The notes under the pieces are model-generated. The model was not told the origin of the DNA. It worked only from the letters and a program-made list of their open reading frames with translations, and made no database searches. A stretch of DNA of 64,000 nt, taken from contig NZ_QUZU01000008.1 of assembly GCF_004682055.1 (NCBI RefSeq), forward strand, positions 1-64,000, in the 5' to 3' direction. This DNA comes from Pseudomonas kairouanensis. Its GTDB lineage: Bacteria; Pseudomonadota; Gammaproteobacteria; Pseudomonadales; Pseudomonadaceae. Below are positions 20,533 through 28,822 of the stretch, in pieces; the first letter of the stretch is position 1, and each line of letters starts with the position of its first letter. Made by a program: the position numbers and the translations under genes.

Positions 20533-21897
20533 TCACACCTTTTTCCCATAGGGCAACAAGCGCAAACCGCTGGCGACGGCGCCCACCAAGGCAAATCCAC
20601 AGCCCAGCCACAGCGCATAGTGCGGGCCGTTGCCCAGCGATAGGTGGAAGCACAGCGCGACTAACGACGCCCCCAGCGTCTGCCCCAGCAACCGCGAAAT
20701 CGCCACGATGCCACTGGCCCCACCGCTGCGGGCAAGCGGCGCACTGGTCATCAATGCCTTGAGGTTGGGCGACTGGAAAAACCCGAACCCTGCACCGCAC
20801 AACGCCATGCGCCAACCGATATCCAAGGCCGACGCACCCTCGCCCAGCCCGGCCAACGCCGCCATGCCCACGCTGAGCATCAACAACCCGATGCCGCATA
20901 GCACGCCCAGCGATACCCGATCCGCCAGGCGCCCCGCCACCAACGCCATCACCGCCACCACGGCCGGCCATGGCGTCATCAGAAAACCGGTTTCCACCTG
21001 GCTATGGCCCAGCACCGCCTGCAGCAAAAACGGCAGCGACACAAAAGCCAGGCCCTGGGCGCTGAATGCGCAAATCGCAGTGAGGGACGACAGGGCAAAC
21101 ACCGGCCGCTTGAACAGGTCCAGCGCCAACATCGGCGCCGGGTGCCCGGCCTGGCGGCGCAGCAGCAAGGCGCCGCACACCAGCGCTATGGCGATCAGGC
21201 CCAGGGTCAACGCGCCTTGGGCGCCGTGCACCGCCGTGCCCAGGCCCAACACCAGCAACGCGAACACCCCCGCGCACAGCAGCGCGGCCAATCGGTCAAA
21301 GGCATGCCCGGTCATCGGCAGCACCGGCAATGAACGCAGGCCCAAAGCCAGCGCCAACACACCCAACGGCACGTTGATCAGGTACAACCAATGCCAGGTG
21401 GTCACCGACAGGATCGCCGACGCCGCCGTCGGCCCCAAGGTAAAGGCCAGCCCCACCACCAGCGAGTTGTAACCCAGGCCACGCCCGAGCATTTTCGACG
21501 GGTAGATATGCCGCAGCAGCGCCGTGTTCACGCTCATGATCGCCGCCGCCCCCAACCCCTGCATCACCCGCGCAGCCGTGAGCGTGACCAACGAGCCGGC
21601 CAACCCGCAAAACAATGACGAGAGGATAAACAACAACAGCCCGCCCAAGTACACCCGGCGATGGCCCAGCACATCACTGAGGGACGCAAACGGCAGCACC
21701 GTGGCGATGATCGCCAACTGGTAGGCGTTGACCACCCAGATCACCGAGGCCGAATCGGTACCGATACCCTCGGCCAAGGTGGGCAACGCGGTGTTGACAA
21801 TGGCCGTATCCAGGGTCGCCATGCCGATCCCCAGGGAGATCGCAATCACAGCCGGCAGGCGTTTATTGAGGGGCAGCCCATCGGCGACAGAAGACAT
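20533..21897 (-). CDS. DHA2-type MFS drug-efflux transporter (EmrB/QacA-like)
   Basis: 454 aa, about 13-14 membrane helices. TLDTAIVNTALPTLA near residue 28 is the DHA2 motif D1. The loop SDVLGHRRVYLGG is motif A, and RVMQGLGAAAIMSVNTAL carries motif B with its Arg. GPTAASAILSVTTWHWLYLINVP is split motif C, typical of proton-driven drug exporters. No adaptor (EmrA) gene is adjacent. Likely exports toxic compounds; substrate unknown. Confidence 0.88.
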   Translation of the reverse strand: MSSVADGLPLNKRLPAVIAISLGIGMATLDTAIVNTALPTLAEGIGTDSASVIWVVNAYQLAIIATVLPFASLSDVLGHRRVYLGGLLLFILSSLFCGLAGSLVTLTAARVMQGLGAAAIMSVNTALLRHIYPSKMLGRGLGYNSLVVGLAFTLGPTAASAILSVTTWHWLYLINVPLGVLALALGLRSLPVLPMTGHAFDRLAALLCAGVFALLVLGLGTAVHGAQGALTLGLIAIALVCGALLLRRQAGHPAPMLALDLFKRPVFALSSLTAICAFSAQGLAFVSLPFLLQAVLGHSQVETGFLMTPWPAVVAVMALVAGRLADRVSLGVLCGIGLLMLSVGMAALAGLGEGASALDIGWRMALCGAGFGFFQSPNLKALMTSAPLARSGGASGIVAISRLLGQTLGASLVALCFHLSLGNGPHYALWLGCGFALVGAVASGLRLLPYGKKV

Positions 21898-21983
21898 GAA
21901 CGATCCGCACAGGTGACAAAGGCGTCTAGATTACGGGCAGCGCGGATTTATTTCAGTGGGTGATTGCGTGGCTGACGTACTTT

Positions 21984-22439
21984 TCATGTTCGCCAGTGCC
22001 CAGTCTTGGCCATCACCCCTACCGCATCGGCGAACCCCGCCTGGGGCGCAGCGTTCAAGGTCACCAGCCCCACACAGCGGCTCGGCTTCAACCCCGCCGC
22101 TCGCGTGGCCACCCGCGCGCCCTGCTCCACCCCGGCCAGCACGGCTTCGGGGATATGCAGGGCGTTCATCAGTTCCAGCACATCCTGGCCCAGCACCGCC
22201 TCGTCCTGCTCGCGCAGGTACGGCACGATCACCCGAAAGCCCTGGGCCGCCAATGGCGCAGTGACCTGGGCAAACGCCCGTACGTCCGCCGCCAACAGGA
22301 TAATTGCGTGGCCTTCCTGCGGGCCGAACGCTTCGTAGAGCAGTTCCAGGTCGTCGTCGGTACTCACCTGTTGCACGGCAAACGCCGGTGCGGCCGCCAC
22401 CACAGCCGCCAGCAGCAAAAAACCACGTCGATCAAACAT
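21984..22439 (-). CDS. Secreted truncated alpha/beta-hydrolase-like protein in the bufferin operon
   Basis: 151 aa with a signal peptide (FLLLAAVVAAAPAFA, cleavage after AFA). The rest resembles the first half of an alpha/beta hydrolase: FRVIVPYLREQDEAVLG, then VLAGVEQGARVATRAAGL in place of the nucleophile elbow. The elbow reads GVEQG, so the usual Ser is Glu, and the chain stops before the acid and His regions. Probably not an active hydrolase. It overlaps bufC by 8 bp, so it is translationally coupled as last gene of the operon. Confidence 0.65.
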   Translation of the reverse strand: MFDRRGFLLLAAVVAAAPAFAVQQVSTDDDLELLYEAFGPQEGHAIILLAADVRAFAQVTAPLAAQGFRVIVPYLREQDEAVLGQDVLELMNALHIPEAVLAGVEQGARVATRAAGLKPSRCVGLVTLNAAPQAGFADAVGVMAKTGHWRT

Positions 22440-23181
22440 GACTCACCCCTACGATCAATTCACTGCCCAGCCAAGTGGCCAGGTACTCCCCCGCCTGCAT
22501 CACACCCGCCTCTTCCCCCAGGCGCGTCACCAAAAATTCGCACAGACCGGCAAAGCTGCCGTCGGCCTGCAGGTGCAGCAACGCTTGCAACTCCAGGGCG
22601 TCCACCTGGCGCAAGCGCGAGGTGAACTGGCGACGCCACACCAGCAGGCCGCCTGCATCCGGCAGCATCATTGCCTCGGGTGCGTCCGTTTCCTGCCACA
22701 ACGCCGACCAGATCGCCTCGGCGTTGGTAGTCAGGGCGCGATAGCGCAGGGACGGTGTGAAACCCAGCACCGCCGTGTCCCAATCCACACTGGCCAAGGC
22801 GTCCAGGGCCAAGGGCTGGGCGTCGGCGGCGACGAAGGCTTCGTTCAACGCCCATTCGATCCAGGCCAGTTCATGCACGTCCGGGTTATGCGGGAACTCC
22901 GCGTTCAAGGTGCGATAAAACAACTCCGGGTAAGCATCCAGGGTCCAGGCATGGGGTGGGTATTGGTCGATATGGCAAATGCAGGCCACCAGAAACACCT
23001 CCTCGCCCACCCAGCGTCGCAGGGTAGGAAACGCCTGCTCCAGGCACCCGACCAATTGCGCGCGGTAGTTGTTCTGGTACACCGCCAGGCCCGCGTGGTG
23101 ATTGCCCAGCAACTGCGCCGACTCATCCGACGCACTCACCAGCCACTGGCCAAACGTGTGTTGCCACTGCGCCAGGTTCAT
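22432..23181 (-). CDS. bufC: BufC/HvfC family protein (DUF2063)
   Basis: 249 aa, soluble. The N-terminal domain has HHAGLAVYQNNYRAQLVGCLEQAFPTLRRWVG, typical of the DUF2063/HvfC/BufC fold, the partner of the DUF692 enzyme in bufferin and methanobactin-like maturation. Its ATG overlaps the bufB stop by 4 bp. It presumably helps BufB modify the bufferin precursors encoded upstream; that role is known from homologous systems and not shown here. Confidence 0.85.
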   Translation of the reverse strand: MNLAQWQHTFGQWLVSASDESAQLLGNHHAGLAVYQNNYRAQLVGCLEQAFPTLRRWVGEEVFLVACICHIDQYPPHAWTLDAYPELFYRTLNAEFPHNPDVHELAWIEWALNEAFVAADAQPLALDALASVDWDTAVLGFTPSLRYRALTTNAEAIWSALWQETDAPEAMMLPDAGGLLVWRRQFTSRLRQVDALELQALLHLQADGSFAGLCEFLVTRLGEEAGVMQAGEYLATWLGSELIVGVSHV

Positions 23182-24023
23182 CGCTGCGCTTCCAAATTCA
23201 TCGCTGCGCTTGCAAGGGCCCGGGCCATGGACAGCTCTTGCAGCAACTCGGCCAACGGCGGAATTTCATCATCACGCTCGATCATGGTCGCCACCGGCCC
23301 CAGCCTGGCCATGGCCTGCGCGTATAGCGCCCAAACGCCTTCGCACACCGGGCTGTCGTGGCTGTCGATCAATAATTCGCGGCCCTGGCTATGCCCGGCC
23401 AGGTGCACCTGGCGCACCCGTTCGGCGGGGATGCCGTCGAGAAACGCCAGGGCATCAAAACCATGGTTGCTGGCGCTGACAAACACATTGTTGACGTCCA
23501 GCAACAGCTCGCAGCCGGTGCGCTGGGCCATGGCGGCGATAAATTCCCACTCGCTCATGGACGCGCCCTCGAAGGCCAGGTAGCTGGACGGGTTTTCAAA
23601 CAGCATCGTGCGGCCCAGCACGTCCTGGGCCTGGTGGATATTGGCGCACACACGGTCCAATGCTTCGTCGGTGTAGGGCACAGGCAGCAGGTCATGGGAA
23701 TTGAAATTGCCGGTGCGCGACCAGCTCAAGTGGTCAGATACGAACAGCGGTTCAATTTCATCGACCAAGGATTTAAGGCGATACAGATACGCTGCATCCA
23801 AACCTTCGGCGGTGCCGATAGACATGGACACGCCATGCAGCGCCACCGGGTAGCGCTCGCGGACCTGGCGCAGGATATGCCGAGGCTGGCCGCCGGCAAC
23901 CATGAAGTTCTCGGAGATCACTTCGACAAAATCCACGGGCACCGGGGTCTCCAGAAAGTCGCTGTAATGCTCCTTGCGCAGCCCCAGGCCGTAGCCTGAA
24001 AAGTGGGGGTTGAGTGTCGACAT
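23178..24023 (-). CDS. bufB: BufB family DUF692 multinuclear iron enzyme
   Basis: 281 aa TIM-barrel enzyme of the MbnB/DUF692 group, which oxidises Cys residues of a precursor peptide. Metal-site segments are visible: LHGVSMSIG, VSDHLSWS, LFENPSSYL, LLDVNNVFVS, VHLAGHS and IERDDEIPP. The frame is open to 24038, but the ATG at 24023 has GGAG 7 bp upstream and gives the common start MSTLNPHFSG. It sits between bufA2 and bufC. Confidence 0.92.
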   Translation of the reverse strand: MSTLNPHFSGYGLGLRKEHYSDFLETPVPVDFVEVISENFMVAGGQPRHILRQVRERYPVALHGVSMSIGTAEGLDAAYLYRLKSLVDEIEPLFVSDHLSWSRTGNFNSHDLLPVPYTDEALDRVCANIHQAQDVLGRTMLFENPSSYLAFEGASMSEWEFIAAMAQRTGCELLLDVNNVFVSASNHGFDALAFLDGIPAERVRQVHLAGHSQGRELLIDSHDSPVCEGVWALYAQAMARLGPVATMIERDDEIPPLAELLQELSMARALASAAMNLEAQR

Positions 24024-24076
24024 AGCGGATCTCCGCAAAAATAAGTGGCAAACCCACGCGGGGCCTGCCGGGTGAA

Positions 24077-24349
24077 TTACTTCGGTTCAGTCAGGGTACC
24101 GCCCGCCTTGAGGCACTCGGACGGGGTCTTGACGATCACGCCTTCGGCCTTGCAGCTGTTGAGGCCCTTGCAGTCGTTTTTGGCGGTGGCGCACAGGCTG
24201 GTGCCTTTGCAGGTGTTGACGCCGTAGCAGCGGCCGGGTTTTTCCGGTTGGTCGGCGGCGCTGGCAGCAGTGGCAAACGAGGCCGAAGCCATGGCGATCA
24301 TGGCGGCCGCAGCGGCCAGGCTCAGACGGGATTTGAGAGCAGCGTTCAT
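24077..24349 (-). CDS. bufA2: Bufferin precursor, BufA2 type
   Basis: 90 aa. The signal peptide covers residues 1-31 (ending ATAASAA). The mature peptide has six Cys at 41, 47, 53, 60, 66 and 79 in the pattern CYGVNTCKGTSLCATA, KNDCKGLNSCKAEG and ECLKAGG, as in the BufA2 class. Exported copper-binding peptide whose Cys residues are modified by BufB/BufC. GGAG precedes the ATG. Lies directly upstream of bufB. Confidence 0.88.
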   Translation of the reverse strand: MNAALKSRLSLAAAAAMIAMASASFATAASAADQPEKPGRCYGVNTCKGTSLCATAKNDCKGLNSCKAEGVIVKTPSECLKAGGTLTEPK

Positions 24350-24374
24350 GGGTATTTCTCCAGGGTGTTGGGGG

Positions 24375-25136
24375 TTATTTGATAACGGAAGCCGCGTCTT
24401 CGATGACCTTCGCCACAGCCTCGGGCTGGGAGATGTACACCGCGTGGCTGGCCTTGATTTCGGTAACCTTGGAACCGGCGCGCTTGTACATCCAGCGCTG
24501 CAGGTCGGGGCTCAGGGCGCGGTCTTCGGTGGACAGAACGGCGTAGGTCGGCTTCTTGTGCCAGGCGGCGGCCCAGACGGTGCCGCCAAACAGCGCGGTG
24601 GTGGCCGGCACTTGGGAGGCGGCCATGAAGTCGGTGCGATTGGTGGTCAGGTCAGCGGCAAAGTCGGCGTTGAACTGGGTGCGATCAAAGAACAAATGAC
24701 CGTCGCGGGTCGGCCGCACATCATCGCTGGGGGACGGCATGGAGCCGATCAACTGGCCCATGTTCTCGCCCACTTCCGGTTGCAGGGCCGAGACGTAGAC
24801 CAGCGACTTGACCTTGTCACGGTCGCCGGCAATCGAGATCACGCCGCCGGCGGAACTGTGGCCCACCAGCACCACCGGGCCAACTTGTTGCTCCAGCACT
24901 TCACGGGCCTCGGCCACATCGGCGGCCAGGCTTTCATGGCCCTGATGCACCACGGTGACCTTGTAGCCCTTGTGGATCAGGATGTCGTGCACCACTCGCC
25001 AACCGGAACCGTCGACGAACGAACCGGGCACGATCACCACGCTTTTACCGGCGCCGGGTTGCGGCGTGTCGGCGGCCTGGGCCAGTACGGGAACAGTCAT
25101 GGCCATGGCAAGGGCCAGGGAAGAAAGCATGCGCAT
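24375..25136 (-). CDS. Secreted alpha/beta-fold serine hydrolase
   Basis: 253 aa with a signal peptide (LALAMAMTVPVLAQA, cleavage after AQA). VVIVPGSFVDGSGW is the oxyanion region, VLVGHSSAGG the nucleophile elbow with its Ser, and IKASHAVYIS carries the likely catalytic His. Resembles periplasmic esterase-type hydrolases whose substrates are unknown. It is embedded in the bufferin operon between doxX and bufA2, in the same orientation and with short spacers, which is not a standard member of that operon. Confidence 0.85.
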   Translation of the reverse strand: MRMLSSLALAMAMTVPVLAQAADTPQPGAGKSVVIVPGSFVDGSGWRVVHDILIHKGYKVTVVHQGHESLAADVAEAREVLEQQVGPVVLVGHSSAGGVISIAGDRDKVKSLVYVSALQPEVGENMGQLIGSMPSPSDDVRPTRDGHLFFDRTQFNADFAADLTTNRTDFMAASQVPATTALFGGTVWAAAWHKKPTYAVLSTEDRALSPDLQRWMYKRAGSKVTEIKASHAVYISQPEAVAKVIEDAASVIK

Positions 25137-25148
25137 AAAAAGTCTCCA

Positions 25149-25562
25149 TCAAAGGGATAAACGTTTGCCTGACAGCAGGCGGTCCAACGACCAGGCCCCA
25201 CCGCCCTTGGCCAGCAACGGCAACAACAGGCCGGCCCAGGTCAGGTGCACGGGCCAGGCGCTGGGGTACACAAACACTTCGATCACCAGCGTCATGACCA
25301 GCAGCGCGGCGGCGGCCGGGCGTGTCAGCAGGCCCACTACCAGCAATACTGGGAACAGGTGCTCGGCGTAGGTGGCCAAGTGAGCGGCCCAATCAGGTGG
25401 AATCAGGGGCAAGGCGTATTCGGAACGGAACAAGGTGTAGGTCGAGGGTTTGAGTTCCAGAAAGCCGGTAACCTTGGTGCGCCCCGACAGGAAGAACACC
25501 GCCGCCACCGCCACACGGGCCACCAGCAACAGCAGCGCGTCGGGCAGCAGGCGCTGGATCAC
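25149..25562 (-). CDS. DoxX family membrane protein
   Basis: 137 aa with four hydrophobic segments; [20 protein letters not shown] and [19 protein letters not shown] are DoxX-like. DoxX proteins commonly accompany bufferin genes and may act in quinone- or thiol-linked redox. The open frame extends upstream, but the GTG at 25562 overlaps the bufA1 stop by 4 bp (GTGA) and starts at the family N-terminus. Confidence 0.85.
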   Translation of the reverse strand: MIQRLLPDALLLLVARVAVAAVFFLSGRTKVTGFLELKPSTYTLFRSEYALPLIPPDWAAHLATYAEHLFPVLLVVGLLTRPAAAALLVMTLVIEVFVYPSAWPVHLTWAGLLLPLLAKGGGAWSLDRLLSGKRLSL

Positions 25563-25831
25563 GGCTGCTCCGTCAGGCTGCCGTAGCCTTTGGGGGTCTT
25601 GATCTGGGTGCAGGTGCCTTTGTCCACCAGCACCCAGGCGTTGCCTTGGTAGTCGGTGGTGGACGTGGCGGCGCACGAGGTGCCGGCACCGGCGGCGCAG
25701 TCATTGGCGCCAGCCAGGGACACGCCGAAGCATTTTTCCTGGGGCTTGGCCTCATCGGCATGGGCCACGGCGACGAAAGCGCTGAGGGACAGGGCAAGGG
25801 TTGCCGCGAGGGCTGCGTAGGGACGCTTCAT
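25559..25831 (-). CDS. bufA1: Bufferin precursor, BufA1 type (DUF2282)
   Basis: 90 aa. The signal peptide ends near AVAHA at residue 25. The mature part has four Cys at 34, 45, 53 and 74 in [25 protein letters not shown] and [16 protein letters not shown], the DUF2282/BufA1 signature. First gene of the minus-strand bufferin operon. AGGAG lies upstream of the ATG. Presumed role: periplasmic copper sequestration. Confidence 0.9.
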   Translation of the reverse strand: MKRPYAALAATLALSLSAFVAVAHADEAKPQEKCFGVSLAGANDCAAGAGTSCAATSTTDYQGNAWVLVDKGTCTQIKTPKGYGSLTEQP

Positions 25832-25995
25832 GGGGTGAATCTCCTGGCTTGTCTGAAGAAACCAGGGCGCTGTGTGCGCGCCAGCTGGTGAACAGATTTA
25901 AAGCCAGGCGTGTATCCGCTCTGTGTCGCGAACCGCCCGCAAGATCATGACGGTGTATCAGAAGGGGTAGTGGACACAGTGTGATACACAGGCAT

Positions 25996-26037
25996 AAAAA
26001 AACGCGCCATGACCGTGGGGGTCATGGCGCGTTTTTT
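25996..26037 (-). terminator. Terminator after the DyP peroxidase gene
   Basis: ACGCGCCATGAC and GTCATGGCGCGT form a 12-bp stem with a loop of about 7 nt, flanked by A-run and T-run, so it can work on both strands. It lies 16 bp beyond the stop of the minus-strand peroxidase. Confidence 0.92.
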
Positions 26038-26052
26038 AAGGCCTCTGGGCGA

Positions 26053-26916
26053 TCAGTCTGCCAGGGCACTCAGGTCCAGATGCCCTTCCTTGATCGGCGG
26101 GCACCAGTAGTAGCCACCGGTCAACGGCGTACTGATGCGATACAGGCCGTCGACAATCCCATCTTCCAACCCGCTCATGCGCTTGAGTTGCGCTTCGAAC
26201 GCATCAAACGAATGGCCGAACGCGAGAAACATCAACCCGGCCTGGCCATTCTCGGCCCAGGGCATCGAGCGGCGTACCACAAAAGCTTCCGGGGTGAAGC
26301 TTTCCTGGGCGGTGCGTTTGGTGTGGGCTGATTCAGGGGCGTCGTCGAGTTCTTCGTTGTCGCCGTGGCGGCGGCCGATGATATGGTCGCGTTCCTGGGC
26401 GGGCAAGGCGGCGAAGCCATCGAGGTCGTGCTGCCATTGCTGGATCGCGGCGAAGCTGGCGCCGCTGTCGGTGAGGGCGGCTTCGACGGCGGCGTCATCG
26501 TGGGGGTTTTCGGTGCCGTCTTCGTAGTCGGTGAGGTCAAAGCCGGTCTTGTAGCGGAAGCCTTCGGTCATTTGAACCAGGGCAAAGGCCGGGGCCAGGG
26601 CTTTTTCGAACGCACGGCTGCGCAACAGCAATTCTCCGCGATCCACGCCGTGCAACCACACCCACAAGGCATGTTGGGTGGACGGGTTGTGGGCGCCCGG
26701 CCCACTGACGGCGGGGAAACTGCGCAGGCCGTCGATCTGTGCACCGAGTGCGGTTACCAGCGGCTCGCCAAAACCCACCACTGCCGCCGAATCGGTCAAC
26801 TGCACCAGCGCGTCCAGCGCAGCGGGTACGGCGGCCAGGGAATCCACGGCAAAAAACAGATGGCGTGCCTGCAACGGCACCGGTGCGGCAAGAATGCCCG
26901 GCTGGTACTGACTCAT
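26053..26916 (-). CDS. DyP-type haem peroxidase (class B-like)
   Basis: 287 aa. YEDGTENP (Asp133) is the distal GxxDG-type motif, His198 in ESAHTKR the proximal haem ligand, and Arg216 in VVRRSMPW the distal arginine. No signal peptide, so cytosolic or encapsulin-loaded, but no encapsulin gene is near. Oxidises dyes and phenolics with hydrogen peroxide. AAGGAG lies 5 bp before the ATG. Monocistronic with its own terminator. Confidence 0.93.
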   Translation of the reverse strand: MSQYQPGILAAPVPLQARHLFFAVDSLAAVPAALDALVQLTDSAAVVGFGEPLVTALGAQIDGLRSFPAVSGPGAHNPSTQHALWVWLHGVDRGELLLRSRAFEKALAPAFALVQMTEGFRYKTGFDLTDYEDGTENPHDDAAVEAALTDSGASFAAIQQWQHDLDGFAALPAQERDHIIGRRHGDNEELDDAPESAHTKRTAQESFTPEAFVVRRSMPWAENGQAGLMFLAFGHSFDAFEAQLKRMSGLEDGIVDGLYRISTPLTGGYYWCPPIKEGHLDLSALAD

Positions 26917-27054
26917 GTGAACTCCTTCAAGAAAGCCGCGCAGTTTAACCGGCGATCACGGCGCTGCGTAGGAGAAAGCGCACAAGCCTTGCCATAGAGC
27001 CTGTTGTTGGGTGACTCTCTAGTCATGTTTTGCAACTATTCCAGGGGTAGCGAC

Positions 27055-28671
27055 ATGACCACCAGCAACCTGCTCGCCCAGCTGTTTCCCAACTCCGCCG
27101 ACGATGTTCCCGAGCAATTTCGCCTGGCGGCGCCCATTGAACAGCGTGATTACCTGGTCGACGGCCAGTTGCAGGTGTGGAACGGGCCACTGGCTCAAGT
27201 GCAAAGCCCGGTGCAGTTTGGCGAACACCGCGTGCCTATCGGCAGTACACCGCTGCTGGATGCCGACACCGCCCTCACCGCCCTCGACGCCGCCGTGCGT
27301 GCCTACGACCGTGGCCAGGGCGAGTGGCCGACAATGCGCGTGGTAGACCGCATCCAACACGTCGAAGCCTTCTTGCGGCGCATGCGTGAACAGCGCGACG
27401 CGGTGGTCAAGCTGCTGATGTGGGAAATCGGCAAGAACCTCAAGGACTCGCAGAAAGAGTTCGACCGCACCTGCGACTACATCACCGACACCATCAATGC
27501 CCTCAAGGAACTGGACCGCCGTTCCAGCCGCTTCGAGCTGGAGCAGGACACCCTCGGCCAGATCCGACGCGTGCCCCTGGGCGTGGCGCTGTGCATGGGC
27601 CCCTACAACTACCCGCTCAACGAGACATTCACCACGCTGATCCCGGCGCTGATCATGGGCAACACCGTGGTCTTCAAGCCGGCCAAGCTTGGCGTGCTGT
27701 TGATCCGCCCGCTGCTGGAGGCCTTTCGCGACAGCTTCCCGGCCGGGGTGATCAACGTGATCTACGGCAGCGGCCGCGAGACCGTCAGCGCACTCATGGC
27801 CAGCGGCAAGATCGATATCTTTGCGTTTATCGGCACCAACAAGGCCGCCAGCGACCTGAAAAAACTGCACCCCAAGCCACACCGCTTGCGCGCGGCCCTG
27901 GGCCTGGACGCGAAAAACCCCGGCATCGTGCTGCCCGAGGTGGACCTGGACAATGCAGTGAGCGAAGCCGTCACCGGCTCCCTGTCGTTCAATGGCCAGC
28001 GCTGCACCGCGTTGAAAATCCTGTTTGTGCATGAGCATGTGGTCGAAGGCTTCATCGACAAATTCAATAAGAAGCTGGCCAGCCTCAAGCCGGGCATGCC
28101 TTGGGAAGACGGCGTAGCGCTGACCCCACTGCCGGAAGTGGGCAAAGTGGACTACCTCAACGGCCTGGTGGCCGACGCCGCCCAACACGGCGCGCAGGTG
28201 GTGAATGAGAATGGCGGCACCAGCCGTGGCTCGTTCTTCTACCCGGCGGTGCTGTACCCGGTGAACCCGCAGATGCGCGTGTACCACGAGGAGCAGTTCG
28301 GCCCGGTGGTGCCGATCGTGCCCTACCGCGACCTGGAAACGGTGATCGAGTATGTGCTGGATTCGGACTTCGGCCAGCAACTGAGTATTTTCGGCACCGA
28401 TCCCGAGGCCGTCGGCAAATTGGTGGATACCTTTGCCAACCAGGTCGGCCGTATCAATATCAACGCCCAGTGCCAGCGCGGGCCCGACACCTTCCCGTTC
28501 AACGGCCGCAAGAACTCGGCCGAGGGCACGTTGTCGGTACATGACGCGTTGCGGGTGTTCTCGATTCGCACCCTGGTGGCGACCAAGTTCCAGGAGAGCA
28601 ACAAGGCGTTGGTGAGCGATATTCTGCGAAACCGTGACTCCAGCTTCCTGACAACCGACTACATCTTTTGA
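27055..28671 (+). CDS. Aldehyde dehydrogenase, GapN-like (annotated in pseudomonads as NADP-dependent glyceraldehyde-3-phosphate dehydrogenase)
   Basis: 538 aa, ALDH superfamily. Asn185 in MGPYNYPLNE stabilises the oxyanion and Cys317 in FNGQRCTALK is the nucleophile. The region that normally holds the general-base Glu (LELGGK) reads LGLDAK here, so that Glu is not at its usual place. Substrate assignment is by family only. The ATG at 27055 follows AGGGG. Single gene, followed by a REPIN. Confidence 0.8.
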   Translation: MTTSNLLAQLFPNSADDVPEQFRLAAPIEQRDYLVDGQLQVWNGPLAQVQSPVQFGEHRVPIGSTPLLDADTALTALDAAVRAYDRGQGEWPTMRVVDRIQHVEAFLRRMREQRDAVVKLLMWEIGKNLKDSQKEFDRTCDYITDTINALKELDRRSSRFELEQDTLGQIRRVPLGVALCMGPYNYPLNETFTTLIPALIMGNTVVFKPAKLGVLLIRPLLEAFRDSFPAGVINVIYGSGRETVSALMASGKIDIFAFIGTNKAASDLKKLHPKPHRLRAALGLDAKNPGIVLPEVDLDNAVSEAVTGSLSFNGQRCTALKILFVHEHVVEGFIDKFNKKLASLKPGMPWEDGVALTPLPEVGKVDYLNGLVADAAQHGAQVVNENGGTSRGSFFYPAVLYPVNPQMRVYHEEQFGPVVPIVPYRDLETVIEYVLDSDFGQQLSIFGTDPEAVGKLVDTFANQVGRININAQCQRGPDTFPFNGRKNSAEGTLSVHDALRVFSIRTLVATKFQESNKALVSDILRNRDSSFLTTDYIF

Positions 28672-28689
28672 ATGCTCGCAGATCCACAA

Positions 28690-28779
28690 TGTGGGAGGGG
28701 GCTTGCCCCCGATTGCAGGAGCTCAGCCAGCACATCTGTCACTGACCGACCGCCATCGGGAGCAAGCCCCCTCCCACAT
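28690..28779. repeat. REPIN, second REP type
   Basis: TGTGGGAGGGGGCTTGCCCC begins the left arm and its near-complement ends the right arm at 28779. The core GGGGGCTTGCCCCCGAT differs from the GCGGGCTTGCTCGCGA type seen elsewhere, so it belongs to another REP group. Confidence 0.88.
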
Positions 28780-28822
28780 TTGGACCCCACACTCCCTGAT
28801 AGCCGAGGCCCCTTTACTACCG

